Source of the DNA: Thermoanaerobacterium thermosulfurigenes
GTDB lineage: Bacteria; Bacillota; Thermoanaerobacteria; Thermoanaerobacterales; Thermoanaerobacteraceae
Length of the DNA: 64,000 nucleotides
Direction of reading: 5' to 3'
Assembly (NCBI RefSeq): GCF_051201035.1
Contig: NZ_JBPODR010000013.1
Coordinates: 1-64,000 of the forward strand
Notes under the pieces: model-generated
Told to the model about the DNA's origin: nothing
What the model saw: only the letters and a program-made list of their open reading frames with translations
Databases searched by the model: none
Part shown: positions 33,426-42,476 of the stretch, in pieces
Numbering within the stretch: position 1 is the stretch's first letter
Layout of the letters: each line of letters opens with the position of its first letter
Translations under genes and position numbers: made by a program

Positions 33426-34187
33426 ATGCTTGCAATAGAACGAAGGAAGAGGATAATGAGGCTTATACAGGAAAACCAAAGCGTTTTAGTGCCGGAGCTG
33501 AGTAAGCTGTTTAATGTGACAGAGGAGACAATAAGGAGGGACTTGGAGAAACTTGAAGCAGAAGGACTTTTAAAGAGGACTTATGGTGGAGCGGTTATAA
33601 ATGAAAATTCAAGTGCGGATATTCCCCTAAATATAAGGGAAATAACGAATATAGAAAGCAAACAGGCCATAAGTATGAAAGTTGCTGAATACATTGAAGA
33701 TGGTGACACTCTCTTGCTTGATTCAAGCTCTACAGTTCTTCAGGTAGCAAAGCAGATAAAATTTAAGAAAAAGCTTACTGTCATAACAAATTCGGAAAAG
33801 ATAATATTAGAGTTGGCAAATGCGAAAGACTGCAAAGTAATCTCAACAGGAGGAGTATTGAAGCAAAATTCCATGTCGCTAATCGGGAATTTTGCGGAAG
33901 ATATGATAAAAAATTTCTGTGTAGACAAAGCCATAATATCATCAAAAGGATTTGATATGACAAATGGTATTACGGAGTCAAACGAAATGGAAGCTGAAAT
34001 AAAAAAAGCCATGGCTAATTCGGCAGAAAAAGTATTTTTGCTGCTTGATCACAACAAATTTGATAAATCATCGTTCGTCAAGATGTTTGATTTAGATAAA
34101 ATCGATTATCTATTTACAGATAGAAAGTTGTCTTTAGAATGGGAAGAATTCCTGAAAAAACACAATATTGATTTAATCTATTGTTAG
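33426..34187 (+). CDS. DeoR/GlpR-family regulator of the BMC operon
   Basis: A 253-residue repressor: HTH at about 5-55 (SVLVPELSKLFNVTEETIRR, then DLEKLEAEGLLKRTYGGAV) and a DeoRC sugar-phosphate-sensing domain (about 75-235, DGDTLLLDSSSTVLQVAKQI and STGGVLKQNSMSLIG). It immediately precedes the BMC operon and has its own terminator, so it probably regulates the promoter at 34268. The inducer is likely rhamnulose-1-P, fuculose-1-P, DHAP or lactaldehyde, by analogy with DeoR-type RhaR/FucR regulators; this is inference. SD GGAGGAAAG. Confidence 0.85.
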   Translation: MLAIERRKRIMRLIQENQSVLVPELSKLFNVTEETIRRDLEKLEAEGLLKRTYGGAVINENSSADIPLNIREITNIESKQAISMKVAEYIEDGDTLLLDSSSTVLQVAKQIKFKKKLTVITNSEKIILELANAKDCKVISTGGVLKQNSMSLIGNFAEDMIKNFCVDKAIISSKGFDMTNGITESNEMEAEIKKAMANSAEKVFLLLDHNKFDKSSFVKMFDLDKIDYLFTDRKLSLEWEEFLKKHNIDLIYC

Positions 34188-34191
34188 CTAA

Positions 34192-34218
34192 ATCCCACGT
34201 TTTGTGGGATGTTTTTTT
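34192..34218 (+). terminator. Terminator after deoR
   Basis: ATCCCAC (34192-34198) and GTGGGAT (34204-34210) with a five-base loop, then G and seven T. Confidence 0.85.
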
Positions 34219-34267
34219 AATTTTAAAGAAATATTGTTTTTAGTTTTGTTAATTATGCAAAATGCTA

Positions 34268-34334
34268 TTGACATTTTATTAAATACTGATATAATAAAGA
34301 TAAACAAAATAAAACAGACATAAATCAAAATAAA
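34268..34334 (+). promoter_or_regulatory. BMC operon promoter with candidate DeoR sites
   Basis: TTGACA (34268-34273), 16-base spacer, TATAAT (34290-34295). Directly downstream two copies of CAAAATAAA (34305-34313 and 34326-34334), each preceded by TAAA or TAAAT, lie 21 bases apart, two helical turns on the same face. DeoR-family operators are often such A-rich direct repeats. Confidence 0.65.
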
Positions 34335-34372
34335 TTCAAGAAAAATTAACTTTATTTAAAGGAGGGCAAAAA

Positions 34373-35155
34373 GTGTATTCTGAATATGAGGTAAAAAAAC
34401 AGATTTGCGAAATAGGGAAAAGAATTTACATGAATGGATTTGTGGCAGCGAATGACGGCAATATTACCGTTAGAATAGGTGAAAATGAAATAATAACGAC
34501 ACCTACAGGTGTAAGCAAAGGTTTCATGACTCCAGACATGCTATTGAATATTAATTTAAACGGCGAAGTATTAAAATCATCAGGAGATTATAAACCGTCT
34601 ACAGAAATAAAAATGCATCTTAGAGTTTACAGAGAAAGACCGGATGTTAAGTCGGTTATACATGCACATCCGCCATTTGGCACAGGCTTTGCCATTGTAG
34701 GGATTCCCCTTACAAAGCCGATAATGCCAGAAGCAGTGATATCTTTAGGTTGTGTTCCAATAGCTGAATACGGGACGCCTTCAACAGAAGAGCTGCCAGA
34801 TGCTGTTTCTAAATATTTACAAAATTACGATGCGCTGCTTTTAGAAAATCACGGTGCATTGACATATGGTCCAGATTTAATAAGTGCGTATTACAAAATG
34901 GAATCACTTGAATTTTACGCGAAATTAACCTTCATTTCTACACTTCTAGGTGGCCCCAAAGAGTTATCAGATAGCCAGGTAGAAAAGCTTTATGAGATCA
35001 GAAGAAAGTTTGGGCTAAAAGGAAGACATCCAGGCGATTTGTGTAGCACATTGGGATGCAGCACAAATTCTTCAAAATCGAATGATGACGGTGACATTTC
35101 TGAACTTGTGAATGTTATTACTAAGAAAGTATTAGAACAATTGAAATACAATTAA
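34373..35155 (+). CDS. Class II aldolase (fuculose/rhamnulose-1-phosphate) with C-terminal encapsulation peptide
   Basis: A 260-residue enzyme expected to split L-fuculose-1-P or L-rhamnulose-1-P into DHAP and L-lactaldehyde. The FucA fold shows ANDGNITVR, TPTGVSKG (phosphate loop), zinc ligands in HAHPP (about 92-94) and a third in LLENHGAL (about 155), and the general acid in MPEAV. Family members end near residue 215; here a linker rich in S, N and D follows, then an amphipathic helix ISELVNVITKKVLEQLKYN, like the helices of PduD, PduP and the alcohol dehydrogenase in this operon. I infer targeting to the BMC. GTG start after AAAGGAGGGC. First gene of the operon. Confidence 0.88.
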   Translation: MYSEYEVKKQICEIGKRIYMNGFVAANDGNITVRIGENEIITTPTGVSKGFMTPDMLLNINLNGEVLKSSGDYKPSTEIKMHLRVYRERPDVKSVIHAHPPFGTGFAIVGIPLTKPIMPEAVISLGCVPIAEYGTPSTEELPDAVSKYLQNYDALLLENHGALTYGPDLISAYYKMESLEFYAKLTFISTLLGGPKELSDSQVEKLYEIRRKFGLKGRHPGDLCSTLGCSTNSSKSNDDGDISELVNVITKKVLEQLKYN

Positions 35156-35187
35156 AAACACATTTCGAATAAAAAGAGGAATTCTCT

Positions 35188-36852
35188 ATGAAACATTCTA
35201 AGCGATTTGAGGTTCTCAGCAAAAGACCTGTTAATCAGGATGGATTTATAAATGAATGGCCAGAGAAAGGCTTTATAGCAATATCTAGTCCCAATGATCC
35301 TAAGCCATCAATAAAGATTGAAAATGATAAGATAGTAGAGATGGATGGAAAAAGAAGAGAGGATTTTGACTTTATAGATATATTTATAGCTGATCACACT
35401 ATTAACATAAGACAAGCTGAAAAATCAATGAAAATGAATTCACTTGATATAGCCAGAATGCTTGTTGATATAAATGTAGAAAGGAAGACCATCATAAAGA
35501 TTGTGTCAGGGCTCACAGCCGCTAAAATAATGGAAGTCGTAAATCATCTTAATGTCGTGGAAATGATGATGGCTATGCAGAAAATGCGAGCAAGAAAAAT
35601 ACCAGCTAATCAAGCACATATCACAAATCTTAAAGATAATCCTGTACAGATTGCAGCAGATGCTGCCGAATGTGCCTTAAGAGGCTTTAGGGAGGAAGAG
35701 ACAACCGTAGGAGTCACAAAATATGCTCCTTTTAACGCAATAGCATTATTGATAGGATCTCAAGCATTAAAAAGAGGTGTGCTTACTCAGTGTGCTGTTG
35801 AAGAGGCGACGGAGCTTGAATTAGGCATGAGAGGATTTACTACGTACGCTGAGACTATATCTGTTTATGGTACTGAAAGTGTTTTTATAGATGGTGACGA
35901 TACACCTTACTCGAAAGCTTTTCTCGCTTCTGCCTATGCGTCAAGAGGATTGAAAATGAGGTTTACATCTGGAACAGGTTCAGAAGTTCTTATGGGAAAT
36001 GCAGAAGGTAAGTCAATGCTGTACCTGGAAATTAGATGTATCATGGTTACAAAGGGTGCAGGAGTACAGGGGCTTCAAAACGGTGCAATAAGCTGTATAG
36101 GCATAACCAGTTCAGTTCCTTCAGGTATAAGAGCAGTGCTGGCTGAAAACCTTATAGCATCAATGCTTGATTTAGAGGTAGCATCGGGCAATGATCAGAC
36201 TTTTACACATTCAGACATAAGAAGGACAGCAAGGACTATGATGCAGTTTTTACCCGGTACGGACTTCATATTTTCAGGCTACAGTGGAACACCTAATTAC
36301 GACAACATGTTTGCTGGTTCCAATTTTGATGCAGAAGATTTTGATGATTACAATGTATTGCAAAGAGATTTGATGGTGGATGGAGGCTTAAAGCCTGTAA
36401 AAGAAGAGGATGTAATAGCAGTCAGGAGAAAAGCTGCTAAAGCTTTGCAAGACGTTTTTAGAGAGTTAAATCTTGGAGTAGTTACAGATGAAGAAGTAGA
36501 AGCAGCAGCATACGCCCATGGCAGCAAGGATATGCCTGAAAGAGATGTTTTGTCTGACCTTGAATCTATAGATGAAATGATGAAAAGAGGGATTACAGGC
36601 ATTGACATTGTGAAAGCTTTATATAGATCTGGACATGAGGACATAGCAGAAAATATCTTAAATATGTTAAAACAGCGCGTGTCTGGAGACTATCTGCAAA
36701 CATCAGCTATTCTCGACGAGGATTTTAATGTTATAAGCGCTATAAATTGTCCCAATGATTACTTAGGACCTGGAACAGGATATAGGATTGACAAAGATAG
36801 ATGGGAAGAGATAAAGAATATTCCTTACACCATTAATCCTGACAATTTGTAA
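35188..36852 (+). CDS. pduC: Propanediol dehydratase large subunit
   Basis: 554 residues, the usual length of the alpha subunit of coenzyme-B12-dependent diol dehydratase, which turns 1,2-propanediol into propionaldehyde in the BMC lumen. The N terminus SKRFEVLSKRPVNQDGFINEWPEKG (quoted in part) and segments such as DGDDTPYSKAFLASAYASRG and the glutamate-rich ANQAHITNLKDNP region are typical of the TIM-barrel that binds substrate and adenosylcobalamin. It has no encapsulation helix itself and would enter the shell with PduD. 32 bases after the aldolase; SD AGAGGA. Confidence 0.95.
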   Translation: MKHSKRFEVLSKRPVNQDGFINEWPEKGFIAISSPNDPKPSIKIENDKIVEMDGKRREDFDFIDIFIADHTINIRQAEKSMKMNSLDIARMLVDINVERKTIIKIVSGLTAAKIMEVVNHLNVVEMMMAMQKMRARKIPANQAHITNLKDNPVQIAADAAECALRGFREEETTVGVTKYAPFNAIALLIGSQALKRGVLTQCAVEEATELELGMRGFTTYAETISVYGTESVFIDGDDTPYSKAFLASAYASRGLKMRFTSGTGSEVLMGNAEGKSMLYLEIRCIMVTKGAGVQGLQNGAISCIGITSSVPSGIRAVLAENLIASMLDLEVASGNDQTFTHSDIRRTARTMMQFLPGTDFIFSGYSGTPNYDNMFAGSNFDAEDFDDYNVLQRDLMVDGGLKPVKEEDVIAVRRKAAKALQDVFRELNLGVVTDEEVEAAAYAHGSKDMPERDVLSDLESIDEMMKRGITGIDIVKALYRSGHEDIAENILNMLKQRVSGDYLQTSAILDEDFNVISAINCPNDYLGPGTGYRIDKDRWEEIKNIPYTINPDNL

Positions 36853-36865
36853 AGATGGTGAAAAA

Positions 36866-37492
36866 ATGTACGTGGATGAAGAGCTATTAAAAGAAATAAC
36901 TAAACGTGTTATAGAAGAAATAAATAAGAAACATAAAACTGATGACCTGCCTTCGTATTTTATCGAAAATGGAGTTGCTCATAAGGGTAAGAATATAAAG
37001 GAAGTCGTTATAGGTATTGGGCCTGCATTTGGAAAGCATATAAAAAAGACTATAAATGGACTTGATCATAAAGATGTAATAAAAGAAATAATTGCAGGTA
37101 TCGAAGAAGAAGGTATGGTTCCTAGGATTGTAAGAGTTCTAAAGACATCTGATGTTGCGTTTATAGGCAAAGAAGCTGCTTTGTTGAGTGGGTCAGGAAT
37201 AGGTATAGGCTTACAGTCAAAAGGTACGACAGTGATTCATCAAAAAGATCTATATCCTTTAAGCAATCTAGAGCTATTTCCACAAGCTCCACTGTTAAAT
37301 TTAGAATTATACAGGGAAATAGGCAAAAATGCAGCAAGATATGCCAAAGGCATGATGGTAAAACCTATATTAATTCAAAATGATTACATGGTAAGGCCTA
37401 AATATCAGGTGAAAGCTGCAATAATGCATATAAAAGAGACAGAAAGAATATTGAAAAATGCTCAATCAATTGAATTGGCGGTAGATTTGTAA
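36866..37492 (+). CDS. pduD: Propanediol dehydratase medium subunit
   Basis: A 208-residue beta subunit of diol dehydratase. The N-terminal ELLKEITKRVIEEINKK helix with a following polar linker is the BMC encapsulation peptide known for PduD. The body contains EVVIGIGPAFGKHIKKTI and GSGIGIGLQSKGTTVIHQKD, the conserved cobalamin-tail-contacting region, and FPQAPLLNLELYREIGKNAA. It lies 13 bases after pduC (SD AAGATGG). Confidence 0.95.
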   Translation: MYVDEELLKEITKRVIEEINKKHKTDDLPSYFIENGVAHKGKNIKEVVIGIGPAFGKHIKKTINGLDHKDVIKEIIAGIEEEGMVPRIVRVLKTSDVAFIGKEAALLSGSGIGIGLQSKGTTVIHQKDLYPLSNLELFPQAPLLNLELYREIGKNAARYAKGMMVKPILIQNDYMVRPKYQVKAAIMHIKETERILKNAQSIELAVDL

Positions 37493-37508
37493 TGTAGGGA
37501 TGATGAAG

Positions 37509-37907
37509 ATGGACGAATATCCGTTGTCAAAAAGTGCTTTTGATAAATTGGTGACAAAAACAGGTAAACATTTAAATGAAATAAATATTAAAAATGTAAT
37601 GATGGGAAACGTAAAACCTGACGATATTAAGATTTCAAAAGAAGTACTTCTAATGCAAGGGAAAATTGCAGAAAAATACGGCAGACACCAGATGAAAGAG
37701 AATTTTACAAGGGCATCGGAGCTTACAGATGTTCCAGATGAAAAGATTCTGGAAATATATGAGAGCTTAAGGCCGTTTAGATCCACAAAGGCAGAACTTA
37801 TAAATCTTGCCTATGAATTAAGAGACAAATACAATGCCATTAACTGTGCAAACTTGATACTTGAGGCCGCGGAAGTATATGAAAAAAGAAACATTTTGAG
37901 AACTTAA
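37509..37907 (+). CDS. pduE: Propanediol dehydratase small subunit
   Basis: A 132-residue helical gamma subunit completing the dehydratase heterohexamer. YPLSKSAFDKLVTKTGKHL near the start and ENFTRASELTDVPDEKILEIYESLRPFRS in parts further on are family hallmarks. Three in-frame ATGs lie close together (37500, 37503, 37509); the last has the best spacing to GTAGGGA. No obvious encapsulation helix precedes the conserved part, unlike enterobacterial PduE, so targeting would depend on PduD. Confidence 0.93.
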   Translation: MDEYPLSKSAFDKLVTKTGKHLNEINIKNVMMGNVKPDDIKISKEVLLMQGKIAEKYGRHQMKENFTRASELTDVPDEKILEIYESLRPFRSTKAELINLAYELRDKYNAINCANLILEAAEVYEKRNILRT

Positions 37908-37920
37908 AGGGGCTTTTCAG

Positions 37921-39738
37921 ATGAAACTCATAGCAGGTGTTGATATTGGCAATTCTACAACAGAAGTATGTATAGCCGCTATTAAAGATGACAATACATT
38001 AGAGTTTTTAAGCAGCTCATTGACAGCAACGACAGGTGTAAAAGGCACTGTAGACAATGTGACAGGGGTTATTAATGGATTGACTGAGGCTTTAAAAAAA
38101 ATTGATAAAAATATCAGTGATTTAAGCCTTATTAGAATAAATGAAGCTGCTCCAGTTGTCTGTGGTGCTGCTATGGAGACAATAACGGAAACTGTTATCA
38201 CAGGCTCCACTATGATAGGTCATAATCCATCCACACCGGGAGGTGTCGGACTTGGAGTAGGAGAGATAATACATATAAAGGATTTACCTGATGCTGCGAA
38301 AGAAAAAAGTTACATTGTGGTGATACCTAAGGAAATTGGATATGAAGAAGCTTCAAGAATCATAAACATGTCATTTGAAAACGATATTGATGTAAAAGCT
38401 GCTATAGTTCAAAATGATGAAGCAGTTTTAATCAACAACAGACTAAAAAAGACTATACCAATTGTGGACGAAGTAAGACAGATAGAGAAGATTCCATTAG
38501 GAGTTGTAGCGGCTGTAGAGGTAGCACCGGAAGGCAAGTCCATAAGCACGCTATCAAATCCTTATGGTATCGCAACAATATTTGATCTTACTCCAGAAGA
38601 GACAAAGTACGTCATACCGATTTCGAAAAGTTTGATTGGGAAAAAGTCGGCAGTGGTTATAAAAACGCCAAAAGGACAAGTAAAGGAGAGGATAATTCCA
38701 GCGGGAAACCTCTTAATCATAGGGTCTAATATGTCATCAAAAGTAAGTGTTGATTCTGGCGCTGAAATGATAATGGAATCAGTTGAGGAAGTTGGAACAA
38801 TTGATGATGTAGAAGGCGAAAAAAATACAAATGTTGGAAACATGATAAAAAATCTAAAAAGCAAAATGTCAAGTATTACCGGTCAAAAAATAGACAAGGT
38901 AAAGATTAAAGACATTTTTGCGGTTGACACAACTGTTCCTGTTAAAGTAGAGGGTGGGCTTGCTAGTGAGACTTCAATGGAGAAAGCAGTTGTATTGGCA
39001 GCTATGGTAAAGACGGATGCGCTTCCTATGATAGAGATTGCAGAAAAACTTCAAAGAAAGATAGGAGTATATGTAAAAATAGCTGGAGTAGAAGCTGTGA
39101 TGGCTGCATTAGGTGCATTGACAACGCCAGGTACAAAGTTACCACTTGCAATACTGGATATTGGTGGAGGCTCTACAGATGCAGCTGTGATTGATGAAAA
39201 AGGCATTGTAAAATCTATACACATGGCAGGTGCTGGAGAATTAGTCACAATGCTTATTGATTCAGAATTAGGATTAAATGATAGATATTTGTCAGAAGAA
39301 ATAAAAAAGAACCCGATTGGAAAAGTTGAAAGTTTATTTCACATAAGAATGGAAAATAGGGAGATAAAGTTTTTTGATAAACCCTTAAATCCTCGATATT
39401 ATGGGAGGATCGTGATTTTAAAAGAAAATGATATGATTCCTATATTTAAAGAAGATTTGACTATGGAAAAGATTATTTACGTACGAAGGCAAGCAAAATA
39501 TAAAGTCTTTGTAAAAAATGCTCTCAGAGCTTTGACAAAAATTGCTCCGGGAAATAATTTAAGGCAAATACCAAATGTCGTATTAGTCGGAGGTTCTGCT
39601 TTGGATTTTGAAATTCCGGAGATGATTTTGGCTGAGCTATCAAACTATAAAATCATAGCAGGTAGGGGAAATATAAGAAAAGTTGAAGGTCCAAGAAACG
39701 CTGTAGCAACAGGTCTCGTGATGTCTTATTTAGGGTGA
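37921..39738 (+). CDS. pduG: Diol dehydratase reactivase large subunit
   Basis: A 605-residue ASKHA ATPase (DdrA/PduG) that expels damaged cobalamin from the dehydratase. Phosphate-binding loops are IAGVDIGNSTTEVCIA (about 3-18) and LAILDIGGGSTDAAVIDEKG (about 408-427), with VVLVGGSALDFEIPEMI near the C terminus. It works as a heterodimer with the small subunit encoded four bases downstream. Length matches the family. SD AAAGGGGC. Confidence 0.95.
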   Translation: MKLIAGVDIGNSTTEVCIAAIKDDNTLEFLSSSLTATTGVKGTVDNVTGVINGLTEALKKIDKNISDLSLIRINEAAPVVCGAAMETITETVITGSTMIGHNPSTPGGVGLGVGEIIHIKDLPDAAKEKSYIVVIPKEIGYEEASRIINMSFENDIDVKAAIVQNDEAVLINNRLKKTIPIVDEVRQIEKIPLGVVAAVEVAPEGKSISTLSNPYGIATIFDLTPEETKYVIPISKSLIGKKSAVVIKTPKGQVKERIIPAGNLLIIGSNMSSKVSVDSGAEMIMESVEEVGTIDDVEGEKNTNVGNMIKNLKSKMSSITGQKIDKVKIKDIFAVDTTVPVKVEGGLASETSMEKAVVLAAMVKTDALPMIEIAEKLQRKIGVYVKIAGVEAVMAALGALTTPGTKLPLAILDIGGGSTDAAVIDEKGIVKSIHMAGAGELVTMLIDSELGLNDRYLSEEIKKNPIGKVESLFHIRMENREIKFFDKPLNPRYYGRIVILKENDMIPIFKEDLTMEKIIYVRRQAKYKVFVKNALRALTKIAPGNNLRQIPNVVLVGGSALDFEIPEMILAELSNYKIIAGRGNIRKVEGPRNAVATGLVMSYLG

Positions 39739-39742
39739 TTTT

Positions 39743-40081
39743 ATGGAATTTATAAAGCCTCAAATAGTGATTTTTGCAAATACAGAAAACAAATATATAA
39801 TAAACGAGGTTATAGCTGGCATTGAAGAAGAAGGTGCATTGTATAGATTATCTTACAATGAATGTGTTGATGTTGTGAAGATGGCTTATGATGCAGCAAA
39901 AGCATCTGTATTAGGTATTGGCATAGGCATATCTGAAGATTTAGTGTGTTTGCACTCTAAAAACTTGGAAATCAATACACCTTTGATTCTTTCAAAGACA
40001 AGTGAAAACTTTGATCCACGACTCGTTGGATGCAATGCTGCAAAATATGTAAAGGGCTTGCCACTTAAATACTTAGATTAG
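39743..40081 (+). CDS. pduH: Diol dehydratase reactivase small subunit
   Basis: A 112-residue DdrB/PduH protein, structurally a copy of the dehydratase beta-subunit domain, that swaps with it during reactivation. The shared pattern IAGIEEEGALYRL...SVLGIGIGISEDLVCLHSKNL (quoted in part) parallels PduD. It directly follows pduG. Confidence 0.92.
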   Translation: MEFIKPQIVIFANTENKYIINEVIAGIEEEGALYRLSYNECVDVVKMAYDAAKASVLGIGIGISEDLVCLHSKNLEINTPLILSKTSENFDPRLVGCNAAKYVKGLPLKYLD

Positions 40082-40092
40082 CAGGTGGTACA

Positions 40093-41064
40093 ATGAGTGT
40101 TTATACTAAAACTGGTGATGATGGTTACACGTCGCTATTAAATGGAGAAAGAATTCCAAAAGACGATTTAAGAATAGAGACGTTAGGAAATTTGGATGAG
40201 TTAACAAGTTATTTAGGTTTTGCAAAAGCTCAAATAGATGATGATTCCATAAAAAAAGAGATAGAAAATATTCAGATAAAGGTAAAAGTAATACTTTCAG
40301 AGATAGCAGATGGCAAAAGCGATAAATGGCATATATCAGAAAATGATGTCTTTGACATAGAAAGATTAATTGACGATTATCAAAACATGGTAAAGATTAA
40401 AAATGGTTTTGTAATACCTGGTAAAAACCAAATCTCAGCATTATTAGATGTTGTAAGGACTATAACGAGAAAAACTGAGAGAAGCTTAATCGAAGTCGAC
40501 AAGAAATATTCTGTAAATATTAATTCGAAAGTTTACATCAATAGATTGTCTGACTATTTGTTTGTTTTAGCAAGGTATATGGAAATAAGAATGGAAATAG
40601 AAGAAAAGGTAGAAGACATAATAAGAAAGCATTATAGAAAGAACAAAGGCGAAATAAAGCTAAATTTAGATATAGCAAAAAATTTGATGGCGAAGGTAGA
40701 AAAGAAGGCAGAAAGCATTAATCTACCGGTTGCTATTGCAATAGTCGACATGCATGGCAATTTGATAGCGGCTCATTTTATGGATGGTACACTTCTTGAA
40801 AGCATGAATCTAGCAATAAATAAAGCTTATACATCAGTAGCGCTTAAAATGCCGACGCATGAGTTGTCAAAACTTGCACAACCAGGGCAGCCTCTTTATG
40901 GGATAAATACAACTGATAATAGAATCGTAGTGTTTGGAGGTGGATGTCCTATAAAGCATCAAGGCGAAATAGTCGGTGGAATTGGAGTTAGCGGCGGTAC
41001 AGTAGAACAAGATATAGAACTTTCTATTTATGGTGCAGATGTATTTGAGGAGGTTATATCATGA
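40093..41064 (+). CDS. pduO: PduO-type cob(I)alamin adenosyltransferase fused to a DUF336/HbpS-like domain
   Basis: A 323-residue two-domain protein. Residues 1-180 are the trimeric ATP:cob(I)alamin adenosyltransferase (YTKTGDDGYTSLLNGERIPK with the ATP-binding N terminus; RTITRKTERSL). Residues about 190-320 are the DUF336 heme/corrinoid-binding domain (VAIAIVDMHGNLIAAHFMDG; then GGGCPIKHQGEIVGGIGVSGG). It regenerates adenosylcobalamin for PduCDE from corrinoid reduced by PduS. It overlaps pduP by four bases. SD AGGTGG. Confidence 0.94.
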   Translation: MSVYTKTGDDGYTSLLNGERIPKDDLRIETLGNLDELTSYLGFAKAQIDDDSIKKEIENIQIKVKVILSEIADGKSDKWHISENDVFDIERLIDDYQNMVKIKNGFVIPGKNQISALLDVVRTITRKTERSLIEVDKKYSVNINSKVYINRLSDYLFVLARYMEIRMEIEEKVEDIIRKHYRKNKGEIKLNLDIAKNLMAKVEKKAESINLPVAIAIVDMHGNLIAAHFMDGTLLESMNLAINKAYTSVALKMPTHELSKLAQPGQPLYGINTTDNRIVVFGGGCPIKHQGEIVGGIGVSGGTVEQDIELSIYGADVFEEVIS

Positions 41065-42464
41065 AAGTTAAAGAGGAAGATATCGAAGAGATCGTCAAAA
41101 AAGTCTTATCGGAATTTAATCTTGAAAAGACTACCAGTAAGCATGGTGATGTCGGTATATTTCAAGATATGAATGAAGCGATTCGTGCTGCAAAAGATGC
41201 CCAGAAAAAATTGCGAAATATGCCCATAGAGTCGAGAGAAAAGTTTATACAGAATATAAGAAAAAAGATTATGGAGAATAAAAAAATACTTGCGGAGATG
41301 GGCGTCAGTGAGACTGGCATGGGGAAAGTAGAGCACAAAATCATAAAACATGAGCTTGTAGCGCTTAAGACACCTGGTACAGAAGATATAGTGACAACAG
41401 CATGGTCTGGCGATAAGGGACTGACATTGGTTGAAATGGGGCCATTTGGTGTAATAGGGGCTATAACTCCTTCGACAAATCCAAGTGAAACCGTCCTTTG
41501 CAATAGCATAGGTATGATAGCCGCAGGTAATTCAGTCGTATTTAATCCACATCCAGGTGCGGTAAATGTATCTAATTACGCTGTCAGATTGGTAAATGAA
41601 GCGGTGATGGAGGCTGGTGGACCTGAAAATTTAGTCGCATCTGTTGAAAAACCGACACTTGAAACTGGAAATATTATGTTCAAGAGTCCTGATGTTTCGC
41701 TATTAGTAGCGACAGGCGGACCTGGTGTAGTAACATCAGTCCTTTCATCTGGCAAAAGGGCAATAGGGGCAGGAGCAGGAAATCCACCAGTTGTAGTCGA
41801 TGAAACGGCAGACATCAAAAAGGCTGCGAAAGATATCGTTGATGGTGCTACATTTGACAACAATTTACCTTGCATTGCTGAGAAAGAAGTAGTATCTGTA
41901 GATAAAATAACAGATGAGCTTATTTATTACATGCAAAAGAATGGATGCTACAAGATTGAAGGAGAAGAAATTGAAAAGCTTATAGAGCTTGTATTGGAGA
42001 ATAAAAACGGTAGAACGTCTTTAAATAGGAAATGGGTCGGCAAAGATGCCCATTTAATACTAAAAGCTATAGGTATAGATGCTGATGAAAGCATAAGGTG
42101 TATAATTTTTGAGACTGAAAAAGACAATCCATTAGTGGTAGAAGAGCTGATGATGCCTATTTTAGGAATAGTAAGAGCCAAAAATGTAGATGAAGCTATA
42201 ATGATTGCGACAGAGTTAGAACATGGCAATAGGCATTCAGCACACATGCATTCCAAAAACGTAGATAATTTGACAAAGTTTGGAAAAATCATTGACACTG
42301 CTATATTTGTAAAAAATGCTCCATCATATGCTGCGTTAGGATATGGCGGTGAAGGTTATTGCACATTCACGATTGCAAGCAGGACAGGTGAAGGATTGAC
42401 ATCTGCAAGGACTTTCACTAAAAGTCGAAGATGTGTCTTGGCAGATGGATTATCAATAAGATAG
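41061..42464 (+). CDS. pduP: CoA-acylating propionaldehyde dehydrogenase
   Basis: A 467-residue aldehyde dehydrogenase turning propionaldehyde, CoA and NAD+ into propionyl-CoA inside the compartment. The N-terminal KEEDIEEIVKKVLSEFNLE helix plus linker is an encapsulation peptide of the PduP kind. The catalytic cysteine is in FDNNLPCIAEKEV (about 270-282) and the cofactor region in GPFGVIGAITPSTNPSETVLC. The C terminus (GEGLTSARTFTKSRRCVLADGL, in part) is as in PduP. ATGA overlap with pduO; SD GAGGAGG. Confidence 0.95.
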   Translation: MKVKEEDIEEIVKKVLSEFNLEKTTSKHGDVGIFQDMNEAIRAAKDAQKKLRNMPIESREKFIQNIRKKIMENKKILAEMGVSETGMGKVEHKIIKHELVALKTPGTEDIVTTAWSGDKGLTLVEMGPFGVIGAITPSTNPSETVLCNSIGMIAAGNSVVFNPHPGAVNVSNYAVRLVNEAVMEAGGPENLVASVEKPTLETGNIMFKSPDVSLLVATGGPGVVTSVLSSGKRAIGAGAGNPPVVVDETADIKKAAKDIVDGATFDNNLPCIAEKEVVSVDKITDELIYYMQKNGCYKIEGEEIEKLIELVLENKNGRTSLNRKWVGKDAHLILKAIGIDADESIRCIIFETEKDNPLVVEELMMPILGIVRAKNVDEAIMIATELEHGNRHSAHMHSKNVDNLTKFGKIIDTAIFVKNAPSYAALGYGGEGYCTFTIASRTGEGLTSARTFTKSRRCVLADGLSIR

Positions 42465-42476
42465 GAGAGGATAATA

